Of a stretch of DNA of 64,000 bases, positions 42,383 to 54,258 are shown one piece after another; the first letter of the stretch is position 1; the number at the start of each line of letters is the position of its first letter. Origin of the DNA: Nemertoderma westbladi (lineage: Eukaryota > Xenacoelomorpha > Nemertodermatida > Nemertodermatidae); NCBI GenBank assembly GCA_032718475.1, contig JAUCBJ010000539.1, forward strand, positions 1 to 64,000. The letters are read 5' to 3'. The notes under the pieces are model-generated. The model made no database searches and had not been told where the DNA came from. It saw only the letters and a list, made by a program, of their open reading frames with translations. The position numbers were made by a program, and so were the translations under genes.

Positions 42383-43684
42383 TTATGACCTTTCTGAGTG
42401 GATGGGACACATAAATAGTGGTTGCCCACTCTCATCAGCTAGCTTCACCAGACAATCCATCAACACCATCATGTTTGCATACCAGGGCGCGTTCCATGAC
42501 TGACGGTCCAACATTCGCATGACCTGACCCCTTGTTGCATGGCAACACCTAGCCGGCGACAGACCACAACGGTTGATAACCTCTATTATAAACCTGGCGT
42601 GATGCAATTGGTCGAATCCAACCAGCTTTAACTTCTTCATCAACCGATCGTATCTCAATTGGAGATGGTCTCGAAGTTCCTCTTTCTCAAACTGGTCCGC
42701 TGGGCCAAAAAGCGTTGTTTCCACGGTTATAAACAATGGGATTGTTAACGTTGTGTAACCATAGTAACGCCTAGTCACCAGCGGTCTGCCGAAGACCCTC
42801 TTTAAGATCCGTTGGTCTAACTGGTAGGCTAATTCCCCCATCAACCTGAGATCTCTATCCGACGTGTTTGAACGGTTGCACGGCATTACGTTTATCGTTG
42901 ACTTCCTAATTATTCGAGTTCTAGCAACCGGACGATTTTCTCGTCTACGGTTGAATCCACTCGACGTAGGAATGTTATTGGCTGTGATTCCAAGACCAGA
43001 TGTTAGATCATTCGATGTTACGTCAGCTGGGTACATAGTAGGCACATTGACTTGTTGCGACCGTTCTCTCGTTTCATTGCGGATTTCGTCTTCAATGTCC
43101 AAGCGATTTAACCGTGAAGACAGTTCATTCTGTAATCTATTATTATCATCGTATTGAGGGATTTCTGTGGTCTCAACCCATTCCTCCCTCTTCGGTGTTG
43201 GACATCCCGAACTGTACGTTACTCTGTGGATTCTCTTTCTCGATGGCGCCGAGCTCCCTTCACTTCCGCTCCAGTCCTCGAAAAAGGCGCCCGAATTTTC
43301 TTCTATTTGAGTCTCAAACACTTCGTCCGTGAGATCGAACTCTTGGCGCAGTGGTGGTGGTTTCCTGGCCCCTGTCCACCCGGGGGTTGATGTGTTCCTC
43401 GGAACTACGGTTGGTATTCGCGACCTGTTGAATGGAACTGATTCATCGAGATTTTCTCTAGGATTTTCTCGACTAGCGTTGGTGTCGAACAACGTTTTCT
43501 TTGTTTTATCTAAGGTTTCCTGATGACGTCTTGTCTTGTGTTCCTCAGCCAGATCTCCGATTTTTTTAATCCAATCGGTGATGGATCTCTGGATTGTATC
43601 CGCTGACCGGATGCTCTCTTCCAGCCTCAATGTCATCTCCGACTTAGCATCTGTCGTGTATCGGCCAGGACTACTGCGATCCAT
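42383..43684 (-). CDS. Speriolin (SPATC1) C-terminal domain protein
   Basis: The ATG at 43684 (G at -3, G at +4) gives 433 residues; an upstream in-frame TTG extension is not needed. Residues 1-275 are Ser/Arg/Glu-rich and probably disordered, with a weak helix near 20-60. Residues about 278-425 match the speriolin C-terminal domain: LRLMGELAYQLDQRILKRVF, RRYYGYTTLTIP, LRDHLQLRYDRLMKKLKLVG, and close to the end MVLMDCLVKLADESGQPLF. In mammals, speriolin is a sperm centrosome/neck protein that binds CDC20, and SPATC1L is a relative. A cytoskeletal or germline role here is inference. The gene is intronless, and the AATAAA just after the stop suggests a very short 3' UTR. Confidence 0.72.
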   Translation of the reverse strand: MDRSSPGRYTTDAKSEMTLRLEESIRSADTIQRSITDWIKKIGDLAEEHKTRRHQETLDKTKKTLFDTNASRENPRENLDESVPFNRSRIPTVVPRNTSTPGWTGARKPPPLRQEFDLTDEVFETQIEENSGAFFEDWSGSEGSSAPSRKRIHRVTYSSGCPTPKREEWVETTEIPQYDDNNRLQNELSSRLNRLDIEDEIRNETRERSQQVNVPTMYPADVTSNDLTSGLGITANNIPTSSGFNRRRENRPVARTRIIRKSTINVMPCNRSNTSDRDLRLMGELAYQLDQRILKRVFGRPLVTRRYYGYTTLTIPLFITVETTLFGPADQFEKEELRDHLQLRYDRLMKKLKLVGFDQLHHARFIIEVINRCGLSPARCCHATRGQVMRMLDRQSWNAPWYANMMVLMDCLVKLADESGQPLFMCPIHSERS

Positions 43685-44480
43685 AGCTATCGAAATTGTT
43701 GATACTTTTTTTCGGTTAAAAAGTGTTGAAGTGAAACAAATCAACTGCGTATTTCTAACATCTATTTTTGCATAATTGTATAATTTAGCACTATGGCACT
43801 ATACGTTTTGCTTAATTTAAGTAAGAGCATCTTAAGTGTTCGTGATATAAAAAGCAAATAATCTTGCCTGTTCCAGAAAAACCATCAACCATAAAGAAAA
43901 AATGAAAAGGCTACATAAATCATTACAACTAAAAAGTTACATAAACGTACATAAATTTACAAAAAATATAATAATCGGTCTATGTAGAACGCTTTGTAGC
44001 CTGGGAAACAAATTAAACTAATATTAGATAGGCCCCCCTCACACGAGGCAACTTGTTTCTGCAACTTGTTTCCGAAACTTGTTGCTGGCCCCCCTCTCAC
44101 ACAGAAACAAATTGCTGCAACTTGTTTCTGCAACTTGTTTCCGAAACTTGTTGCTGGCCCCCCTCACACACAGAAACTTGTTACTCAAGAAAATAAATAT
44201 TATTTCAAAATAAATAGCATTAGATGGAATTAGAAGCTATTTAAACCCAAGCATTATTGATATTGACTGAGCCCAATGGAAATATATATCTATATCAAAA
44301 CGATGAGATTCTATATAAATAATGATACTGTGTTTAGCCACTAACATCTTTAAATGCACAAAATTAGTAGACAAAAATAATGAAAAATTAATTATTAAAT
44401 TACATACTGGATTGGAGATTGTATTAATTAGACGCCGATGATTGTTCAGACTTTACTTTTATAAAGAAGTAACTATACAT
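43685..44480. other. Upstream region of the speriolin-like gene
   Basis: Probable promoter side of the minus-strand gene; includes the tandem repeat at 44031-44178. Otherwise AT-rich without recognisable genes. Confidence 0.4.
44031..44178. repeat. Tandem repeat, about 67-bp unit, 2.2 copies
   Basis: GAAACTTGTTGCTGGCCCCC, CTCACACAGAAACA and TGCAACTTGTTTCTGCAACT recur. Within the unit, CAACTTGTTTC-like words repeat again. Confidence 0.85.
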
Positions 44481-45240
44481 ACTATGGAAACCTTTATTTA
44501 TTGCTTTTAACATGCGAAATCTTAATTCAAATCTAATATCGCTGATACGTTTTTTAAATATATGCTGGGCTCTAACTGTTGAGGGTACCAAATCTCTGGA
44601 TGGCACTTATACAAGAACGATTGATACACAGGGTTCATTGAGTCAAGCAGGCCTACAATGAACACATCTCTAATCAAACACTATGCAACATTGGAGTGTC
44701 CCATTAGTTCCCCCACTTGACACTTGGACGGAGCCACCTCCGCTTTGCAGGATATTGCATTCGGAGCGAGGACCATCATGTGCAGAGATTTGTGTTTTGG
44801 CGACCTCATGGAGTGAATAAGAATGGTGTGGACATTCCGTGACTTTCTTGATACGCCTTTAAAAGGAAACTGGATTTGAAGATGCAGGTGCTCTAACAAA
44901 CGTCATTGGTGATAGGGAGTTGTGCCGCAATGCAGCACCATGATAGTAGTAGATGGGACCATGAATGGAAGCTGGTGATATTGTTCAGAGAGTAATATAC
45001 TCTCTTTAAAAATAAAATTAAAAAAAATGGGCGAGCCACGAAGTGAGCGAGCTAAGCCAAAAAAAAGGCAAAGACCCCACAAACGTGTTACTGAGAACAT
45101 TATATACCTTATTTTATATAGAAATAACGGTAGATGCTATGGAAACCTTAAATGTTTATTGCTTTTATCATGCGATATCGTAATTATATAGCAAATCTAA
45201 TAACTTTAATATGTTTCATAAATATAACGTATTATTCATT
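44481..45240 (+). mobile_element. LINE C-terminal fragment with a shared tail (composite copy 1)
   Basis: 44564-44985 is a decayed copy of the LINE C-terminus (GGGCTCTAACTG ... CGCCTCCGCTTTGCAG-like text). It is followed by hairpin GAGAGTA-ATA-TACTCTC and a tail with GTGAGCGAGC and CCCCACAAACGTGTTACTGA. A related 80-nt segment, CTATGGAAACCTT...GCTTTTA, lies before the LINE part (44481) and again after it (45136). The same LINE start and tail occur at 47981-48640. Confidence 0.65.
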
Positions 45241-46063
45241 ATGTACAAAAAACTAATTAAATGAGACAAAAACGCAGAAAAAAGTTGATTATTATTTTAT
45301 AGATTATTATAACTGAGTATTACACAGTTCTTCAGTCACCGGTGGTTACAGTACAGCTAGATGGTTACAGATATGCCGCTCGAATTCAACCTCACCATAA
45401 TACCGGTTTTGGGTATAATCGCTACGCCGACAACCGACAACCAACGCCGACAACCATTATTAAAGCTAATTAATGTTAATTATTAATTGTGGGAAAGGAA
45501 CAGGTTACAGTGTAAGGTTATTCTAACCAAAACAATAAACGAGAGTTACGAACTCAGGGGTATACAGACGTTTCGGCCTAGGACGTTTCGATCCAGGACG
45601 TTTCGGCCCGGACATTTCGGCCCGGACGATTCGGCCCGGACGTTTCGGCCCGTGACTGTAACCGAATGAAAAGGCCAACTTGTTTGATATGATAATAATA
45701 ATTCATTAAAAGTATAATTATTTCACAATAACATACAAACACTTAATGAAATATCTTTCATGAAATGGCTATTTAATTTATTTCAATCAAAATAAAATAA
45801 ACATTATGCATGTGGTGCTCTGCCCCATTATGTTTTGCGGCCGAAAAAATGCAAGTCAGAACAAAACGTTTGGTACCGAGTACCACATTGCTAATAAACT
45901 AACTAAAGCGAATCAATTTCATGAACCATTTAGGGCTTAAATCTCGTCTGATCGATATATTTTGGAGATACTTCATTAATTTTAAACATTACTCAATTGA
46001 TAATTCTTGTAGCTGGACAGTGTGTTGCAGCTATGTCTTAATGATCTGTTGAAACAATAACTC
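45241..46063. other. Gene-free stretch with MITE fragment and 15-bp repeats
   Basis: CAGGTTACAGTGTAAGGTTA near 45499 begins a fragment of the CAGGTTACAG family; 45566-45655 is tandem (see next). No gene. Confidence 0.45.
45566..45655. repeat. 15-bp tandem repeat, about six copies
   Basis: Unit GGACGTTTCGGCCCG with point variants (GGACATTTCGGCCC, GGACGATTCGGCCC). Confidence 0.85.
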
Positions 46064-47959
46064 TATAAATAACATTCACCTATGGTGGCTGATGGATTAA
46101 TGGTACTGTACATCTTTACTTTGACTTATAAAAAAGAGTTGTATCTCATTTGATTCATAGGATATTGTAAATATAGTGCCCGTTACGGACTCACATGCAA
46201 ATGGACAAAGAAAAATTACCCATTTGTATTTTGACAAATTCTCTTGAAATGTTTAACGCCATACGTAATAACTTTCACAATGCGAGGTAGATACATCAAA
46301 TTTTGTAAATTTGTAAGTTAATAGCAGAAACATATGGTGGTAAACCTCATTTATAGAGAAATTGTTCATTACGGACTCACAGAAAAAAATGTTACGGACT
46401 CACACTTGAAATCGTTATGCACTCGTTATATATTTTAGAAAAAAGAGCAACGACCAATGAATGTTTATGGTATTTATTCAATAAATAATATATTTATTGC
46501 TTATATACCTTTCGCTTTCACAATGTACCTTAAGTATCACTATTAGATATATCTTTAGTAGTGTTCATAATTTGAGTAGGCATATTTGGTGTGTGTATAG
46601 TAGTGTATATTTAATATCCTATAAGTTCATATGACCATAATTTGTTAAAATGACCCATTTCTAATTCTTTAACAACATAAATACCACGTTCACGGAAAAT
46701 TTTTTATACTGGAAAATAAATTTTGAACAGTATTTCATTGTATTTAAGTTTTACGATCACTACTATCACAGTACTTAAGTTATTCCACCTTGGCGTAGTT
46801 GGTTAAATCGGTGGCATTTAAATCACATTTCTCCTTGGTCGTGGGTTCGATCCCATCATGAGGGCTAGGGTAGTTTTCGTTTCGGCACGAATACTTTAAA
46901 GACCATAAAGGGACTTATTAGCCAGGGCGCATCTCTTAGTTCTGTAAATGGTAGCTAAATGAGAACTGGAGTTTCCTCTGGGGAATATAGGAGGGGACCG
47001 CACTGGAAATAATTATTGAGACTTTGTACGTAATCCCTGGCCTAACGGACGATATGTTTTGTATCTCTATCCATCATTCGCTCACTCGTTTCATGAAATC
47101 TTGGCGAACTTCGAGTGTATCATACTATACCATCTTGGTCAGTAACTTCTGTCATCCGTGATATATGCCGTTTGGCCCTTTCGGCCCAGAAATGTGAGTA
47201 TTAGACGTAAGAGACAGGATTAAACGGGCGCAATGAGGAATGTCGTACATTAGGATGATGTATGAATGAATACGTTCGAATGTACTGTCGATGGACAATT
47301 GTCAGACTAAAAGGAGCTGAATACTTTCAGTTTACATAGTGAATAATGTATACAAAGCAGAATGATTCTTACCTAACCTACCGCCTGGTGAGTCCGTAAC
47401 GGAAAATTTGTGAGTCCGTAACGCTATTCTTAAACAGTTCAGCTGCAATACAGACCATAGAGACCTAATGGATGGTTTTGATTGGTTGTAAACCCAAAGG
47501 AAAATGATTGTCAGTGCAATACACATGCGGGGTGTACTCCAAATTAAAACTTTAAGTACTTTTCGTTACGGACTCACATAATTCTGTAGGCCAAATCTAA
47601 AATTTTTGAAACATTGAATACACAATGCTATTCTGTCAATATTCAAATTTTTATCATCAATAAGCTTCTAATAAATGTTGAATTTTCGGTTGGTGTAATT
47701 ACCTGTCTTAATCAGACAATTTCAATGGTAGTAAGATTATGTCAAAAATGACATGTAATAATTTCTGCAAATTTGAAAATACGTAAAAAAAATTTCTCAT
47801 ATTCAATAATGTAAAACCAGTTGTTACCCTCAAAAAAATTAAGAATCCGTCACTTTTATTAAAAATTTAATTCTTTCTTGTCATTTTGATACCAAAATTA
47901 TGCTGATTAGATGACTTTTTATGTTCGACATAAGTGTTACATCAATGGTGGAATTGCCC
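46064..47959 (+). mobile_element. Unclassified DNA element, family 1 copy 2 (left end missing)
   Basis: Closely similar by eye to 20138-22008, including six TTACGGACTCAC motifs (near 46181, 46368 [one substitution], 46391, 47389, 47411 and 47563) and the internal SINE at about 46789-47050. The right terminus GGAATTGCCC is intact at 47950-47959; about 75 bp of the left end, with its TIR and first motif, is absent or replaced. Confidence 0.8.
46789..47050 (+). mobile_element. tRNA-derived SINE-A inside family 1 copy 2
   Basis: Same position and order of landmarks as 20818-21100: CTTGGCGTAGTTGG, GGGTTCGATCCC, TTCGTTTCGGCACGAAT, TAATCCCTGGCC. Confidence 0.75.
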
Positions 47960-47980
47960 TTCTCCTATATGTGAGTTAAA

Positions 47981-48640
47981 GGGGGCTCTAACTGCTGAGG
48001 GTACCAAATCTCGGGATGGCACTTATATGCAATACTACGCAGGGTTTATTTTGTCAAGTACAATGAACACATCTCCAATCAAACACTATACAACATTGCT
48101 GTCTCATTACTCCCCCTACTTGACACTTGAACGGACCCGCCTCCGCTTTGCAAGACATTGCATTGCATTCGCAGTGATGATCATCCAGTGCAAAGACTTG
48201 TGTTTTGGCGACATCATGGAGTGAATAAGCATGGTGTGGACATTCCGTGACTTTCTTAGACGCCATTTAAAGGACACTGGATTTGAACTGTCACGGGTGA
48301 TAAGTAGTTGTGTCGCAATGCAGCATGCTGACAGTAGTAGATGGGGCCATGAATGGAAGCTGATGATATTGTTCAGAGAGTAATATACTCTCTTTAATAA
48401 ATAAAATTAAAAAAGTGGGCGAGACACGAAGTGAGCGAGCCAAGCCAAAAAAAAAGGCAAAGACCCCACAAACGTGTTACTGAGAGTGTAATATACCATT
48501 ATTTTATATTGAACTAACGGTACATTCTATGGAAACCTTAATATTTTATTGCTTTTATCATGCGATATCGTAATTATATAGCAAATCTAATAACTTTAAT
48601 ATGTTTTATAAATATAACGTATTATTCATTACGCTTTATT
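47981..48640 (+). mobile_element. LINE C-terminal fragment with a shared tail (composite copy 2)
   Basis: Begins GGGGGCTCTAACTGCTGAGG about 20 bp after family 1 copy 2 ends. It runs through the same LINE remnant, GAGAGTA-ATA-TACTCTC hairpin and GCGAGC/AACGTGTTACTGA tail as composite copy 1. A short AT-rich tandem repeat (TTACGCTTTATTATTTATGT) follows at 48638-48705. Confidence 0.65.
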
Positions 48641-48770
48641 ATTTATGTATTACCTTTTTATTATTTATGAATTACGCTTTATTATTTATGTATTACGCTG
48701 TTCTTTAGTTAGTGCAGCTGGATGGTTACTATAATTCACGTGTTCGGTATCTATGCACCACATAAGTCTG

Positions 48771-51700
48771 TAAGTGCTAACGCGGGATTTCCTTGGTAAA
48801 GTGACACCATACCAGTGATTTCTGAAAGTACCAATGTGCTAACTCAGTAACAGACTTTAGCAACATTTAGCAACACCAATTCTGCACCACCCGCAAGAGG
48901 GCTCAAGTGTTCTAAAGTGCTAACTTACTAAAAACACCAATAACAATAGTAATATTAGCAAAGTTAGGAGTTTGAAGTGATGGTATCTGTAAATCTTGGA
49001 AGATAATGATTAGGTGTTTTTGTGTTGAATATTTCAAGACACCACACATCATAAAGTGCTAACTCATTATTCTTCTTTGGAATGTGAAAGGATATTGAAT
49101 ATATTATAATATTAATTATGTAATCATTTGTTTCCAACATATCAATATTTATTTAGTTTCAACAACGTCAATAGAATCAAAATATTTATATTAAAATTTA
49201 TGTAACATTACAGAACATAGTTTTTCTAATGTTTCTTATAGTGTTATTGATTGTTTGAAAATCAAGATGTTCAGAATAAATTTAAATTACATTATTTGAA
49301 CGTTACAAATTGGTTGGTAACATTATTTCAACGTTTCAAAATAATTATAAACTGAATTGGGGGGTGGGGGGGTGTACACACCAAATTTTATACTACCAAG
49401 TTTTTGCTAATTTCATTTGTGAAAATGTTCTCAAACATATAAAATATGTTCAATTAAAATATTTTATAACGTTCTATATTTTTCATTTTCAAAATAAAAC
49501 AGAGAATCCTAAAAAAATGTTCTCCTTTTTAAACAATAGAACAAACATTTCTGCATTTCCAATCGCTGATTTCTCAGGCTACCAAAGGGGGTCAGAACCT
49601 TAATGCGCATATAAGACAATGAATGCTTGTATTTATGGATGTACAGTATGTTACCACTATATGATTTCTGCTGACTGGAATTATTTATTTCTGAAACACA
49701 TTGTCATCTATATTGTGATCTATGGTTGATTAAAAAGCAATAAACACAATAAACTCAATAAATAGAATGCTGTGCCGGCTTGACGACAAAATTGAGCCAC
49801 CACAACTCCCTATCACCCATGACATTTGCTAGATCATCCGAATCTTCAAGGCCAGTGTCCTTTAAGATGCGTATCAAGAAAGTCATGGGCTGTCCCGCAT
49901 GCTTATTCACTGCATGAGGCTACCAAAGAACAAGATTATGCACTGACTGGTCCACACGGCGAAAGCAATGTCCTGCAAAGCGGAGGCGGGTTTGTTCTAG
50001 TGTCAAGCCTGGGGGAACCAATGAGACACCTCCAATGTTATATAGTGTCTGGTTGGAGATGTGTGGATTGTACTTGACACAGTGAACCCGGCGTAGCATT
50101 CTTGTGAATGTGCCATCCAGAGATTTGGTATCCTCTGCAGTTAGAGCCCAGCATGGACTCCCATAGAGGAGTACTGGAACTACTGCTGCTCTAAATAATC
50201 GTACCTTAAGATTCCGATTAATTCTATGTGATTTCCAAATCCTGGAAAGCCTATTCAAGGCTGCCCATGCCTTTCTCTTGCGTATTCGAAGGTCTCGCCT
50301 GACCTCCGGATCCATGAACCCTGGTGACAGAAATCGTCCACATGCTCAAGCATACCATCCTTTGAGCTTATGCTCATTCGGGCAGACCCTTGCTGATGAC
50401 TTTCATAGTTAACTGTCAAAATTTTGGTCATTTTTGGAGTTAATAAAAAGACCAACACTAGAAGCAGCATGTTCTAATGTGCTGAGTGAGCCGTTGGGCT
50501 CCCTCTAATGATTCTGAGAGTACTCCTAAGTCATCAGCAAAGTCTAGATCCGTTAGGTACTTGGCAGGATTTCCTCGACTTCTGGAGCCAGTAGGTGGAG
50601 TTACCATCACCCCATCACCATTATGATGATCTAGTGACATGCTTATAGTCAACCATAATTATGAACAAGAATGGCGCAAGTGTGTCTCCCTGGAGGACGC
50701 CCCATAACACTTAAAGTGGTTCTGTGTCACCGTCAGCAGTAGACACAAATGTTGTCGAACCATCGTATACTGATCTGATTGCTGCAATAATTTCATCAGG
50801 AATCCCATATAATGAAAGTATGCTGAACATACGTGAGCGAAAGACTGAATAAAAGGCCTTGAATAAGTCAACAAAGATAACAGCCAGATGCCTGTCTTTC
50901 TTTTTTGATCAATCTCTTCAATTATCCTTCTAAGTACCAAAATGGGCTCCATGATCTCACGACCTTTGCGGAACCCATTCTGATTTCCAAGGAGCAGTCT
51001 CTCAATGGGATCCAGAGGGATCAATGGGATCTAGATAAGCTTTAAACACTCAGGTATTTTAAAGACCTCAGGGGGACACCATCTACTCCACTACTGGCAC
51101 GATTGGTCTTAATGCTCTTTGCAGCAGCCTTCACTTCTGCAAAGGGGATATCGCCAATGGGAACATCTGGGAGTACAGACTCAGAATACTTTTACTTCTG
51201 TAAAGTTATCAGGCGATACCCTGTCATTGAATTAAATACACTGCATTCCGGGACATGGCTTATTGGTTTTATGTATGTATTTACAGAGGTTTAAAGTTTT
51301 GACCTCGAAAAGACCAAGAATAGCAGCGGTGTGCAATAATGGGTAAGAAATTGGTGACACATTTTCAAAATACTTGTAGCAATTTACGTTATAGCAGTAT
51401 ATGTAAAAAATAAAATTTGAGATTGCACGAAATTTGACATACAGAATGACCTCTCTATTTTCTGGAAAAGGAAACTTATTGCAAGGATTAAGGATTTAGA
51501 ATAATATATAATTATGAGAATAAATTAATTAATGGTTGTGATTATGTGCCATATTATTGAATGCTTTTAAGAAATCCATTAACTAGTTGCAAAGACATAG
51601 ACGTGTAATATATGAATTGAATAGGCCTAATGTTAGCACTTTATGCTTTCTGTTGGCCGGTATTATTCATTTCAGAAACTCATAATCTCCTCTTGTGATC

Positions 51701-52108
51701 TCGGCTTGATTAATAATCAATTTATTTCAATTTTAGTTATAAAATGCTAACATCTGGTCTGGCTTGCTATGCAATAATTATACGACAAAATTAGCCTTAA
51801 AGAGCTAACATTTAGAATATGTCTTATGGAGAAACTCTATAGTGCTAACAGTTAGCACTTTACCTTTTTCAATAATTCTGAATCTGGTCGCTAGGGGGCA
51901 GTTGTTAAAATTTGTTGCTATTTGACGTTTTTAATTTGTGCTTGCAAAGGGGTCAAACTGCTAACACTTCGAAATGAGCCAATCGGAACCTGGAATTGTA
52001 GTCAACTTGTCTTAACAAATTTTTTTCAGGGAGTGTTAGCACTTTAGGTTAGCACTTTAAAACAGTTAGCACTTTACCATTGCAGGACTGCTGTTTGTTA
52101 GCACTTTA
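48771..52108. mobile_element. Putative DNA element, family 2, with clustered TAAAGTGCTAAC motifs
   Basis: TAAAGTGCTAAC-type words occur about four times at the left (near 48771, 48835, 48912, 49052). The inverse GTTAGCACTTTA predominates at the right (51632, 51851, 52035, 52048, 52065, 52097, plus weaker ones in either direction). Opposite orientation at the two ends resembles subterminal transposase-binding repeats. Exact termini and TSD were not found. A LINE copy occupies 49768-51232. Confidence 0.5.
49768..51232 (-). mobile_element. 5'-truncated LINE copy 2 (RT and C-terminus)
   Basis: Reverse complement of roughly 15930-17546 of copy 1. It retains FADDLGVLSESLEGAQRL in one frame (motif C intact) but has frameshifts and small insertions elsewhere. 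It lacks the endonuclease, as expected of 5' truncation during target-primed insertion. Confidence 0.85.
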
Positions 52109-52644
52109 GTACTTCTAAAAACAGTGAGAGGCTAAGCAAGGCGTGTATAAAAAACCCACAAGGGGAATAAAATATAAGCCCCCTAACTAAATACTAAGTC
52201 GAGCTTATCTTGTCTACTGAAGCTTAAGCTTCCTTTAATGAGTCTATATGGTGGAGGATTTGTGTTGATGTTGCAAGGCAGACTAGGTGGTTGGCGTCTT
52301 GGTACACCCCAATACATGTGAGCAAGTGGGCCGTTTGTCAACAATTCCCCGTCACTTTAACTTAATCCAAATAAGCATGTAGACAGTTTGTCTTCTATCA
52401 ATTCTTGGTTAATCAACTTACATTGAACCGAAAGTTTTACCATATGTGTCAACATCTGGTAGGCTGGGTTATCTTTGTCAACTTTAATTAGGGTTACTTT
52501 CACATACTTTTATGACGTGACAACATCATCGGAAAATATTTTAGTAGAAAGCAACATGTTTGTTCTTAAATTAAATTGTTGGCCCATGTGAAGTATACCA
52601 GATTTATGTTATAACTTTTTGTTGGGCACAGCTTTTGCAGAGTC

Positions 52645-52735
52645 GGCAATGACGTCCAGGTGGGATCGAACTATAGTGACCTCCGGGTTGGAAGTCTGAC
52701 GCTCTAACCATTTAGCTAGCGGCTCAGGTAAAAGA
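52645..52735 (-). mobile_element. tRNA-derived SINE head (SINE-C)
   Basis: On the minus strand AGCTAAATGGTTAGAGCG (A box) then GACTTCCAACCCGGAGGTCA and TAGTTCGATCCCACC (B box). The CTTCCAA loop recalls tRNA-Gly(TCC), but arms do not pair as in a working tRNA. Confidence 0.55.
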
Positions 52736-52875
52736 TGGACCTGGAAACACTATCTGATACCTTGTATATATATGATACCTCCTCACGGCCTCCCATCTGT
52801 CAATACCATCATATGCTGCCACTGTGCACAACTCTACCGTACTTGGCCGTCGTTATATTTCACTTTCAGTTTACC

Positions 52876-53066
52876 CCATGTGAAGAATTCTAGGTTTTCA
52901 CGAAAATCTCAGGTTACAATTAATCTTTGGAAGGGCTGAAACTACAGTAATAAAAAAAAATTTCAACGAAGTAGATACGTAGAAATGTAAAAAAGTACAA
53001 ATTATTTATACTGTATGCAGTATATATATAATTCCAATAAAATATCACCTGGAATTATTCCCATGG
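52876..53066. mobile_element. Small MITE, copy 2 (diverged)
   Basis: CCATGTGAAGAATTCTAGG at the left and ACCTGGAATTATTCCCATGG at the right mirror each other imperfectly. The interior has CAGGTTACAATTAATC and GGGCTGAAACTACAGTAATA as in 28584-28807. Confidence 0.65.
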
Positions 53067-53811
53067 GCTTAATTGTTATGCTAGAGGCCTACTTTTTCGC
53101 TCGAACATATCCCAAAATCGTTAGAAAATTGAGTAGGCCTACTGTTTCCTAATGGAAAAAAGTAACCCATAGAATTGCATTGATTATACTTTTTTCCCGG
53201 CCAAAAAAAAAGTAAAATTAAACATTTTTTGTGGAATTTCTTAAATTCTATTACATCTGTTGAAAGATAATTGACGTAGAAAAGGTCTGCACGTAATTTG
53301 AGCAAAATTCTATAACACACTCAAAAGTTATTGCAACTTTAGTGTCTGAAAAACGACCTCCAAAACGGAACTCAATATCCAATATTGGTTTATGTAGTTA
53401 AGCGGCTCTCTAGTTACGTAATACATATTCGATAACAATAAAATTATTTAACCAGGGGTGTTTAGACCATTAGCAGCACTTGCGGGGGGTCGATTCGCCC
53501 CCCCCCCCCCCGCTGTATTTTTGTAAGCATCCAGTAAAATCCTACGAAATTTGGGCTGTAGGTGAAAAAATTATCGAAGAACATTTTCCAATAAAAAAAA
53601 ATGAAAATTTCATAAGGTGGGTATAATAATTTTCATGAAAAATAGAAGTAGTCCCAGGACAAAATATAAATTTTTTGATAATCTAAAATCTGATAGTGTG
53701 GCAGTGTTGGCTAGCATTAGTAGGTTTTTCACTACGCTGAATCGAATGTGATTATATTCCATTTCCGAAAATTGAACTGGATGATATTTTTCGTGCACCT
53801 AAGAAGTGGGC

Positions 53812-54258
53812 GTGGCACTTCAAATTTTGAAAAATACGATATTCGGAAAAAGCCCCCATCTTTTGATTTCAACGCGTATTTATAGGTTTTCTGGACCGCA
53901 GAATCGATTGAAAATATTACCGAAGCCTAAAGACTTAGTGGTTCGTCCTTTTTGGACCACCAAAATTAGGGTGTGGCACTTCAAATATTGAAAATTGCGA
54001 GATTCTGAATATAAACCAAAGTTGAGATTTCAACGCACATTTATAGGTTTTCTGGACCGCTGAATCAATTTAAAGTATTATAGAAGCTTGAAGACTTAGT
54101 GGTTCGGCATTTTTGGCATTCATGACGTACCACTAAGACTTAAAGCTTCAATATTTCTTTCAATCGGTTCAGCGGTCCAGATAACCTCTAAAAATGGGTT
54201 GAATTGAAACCCTTGTGGTATTTTCTGAATATCGTAATTATGAAAATTTGAAGTAAGC
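53812..54258. repeat. Three copies of a roughly 140-bp repeat (two direct, one inverted)
   Basis: GTGGCACTTCAAAT, TTATAGGTTTTCTGGACCGC and GACTTAGTGGTTCG recur at 53812-53946 and 53970-54107; the reverse complement order is at 54130-54255. Confidence 0.8.

Larger units (their letters stand above)
52109..53811. other. Gene-free stretch with SINE and MITE remnants
   Basis: Contains the SINE head at 52645-52735, the MITE at 52876-53066, half of another MITE end at 52590 (CCCATGTGAAGTATACCAG) and C14 at 53498-53511. Confidence 0.5.
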
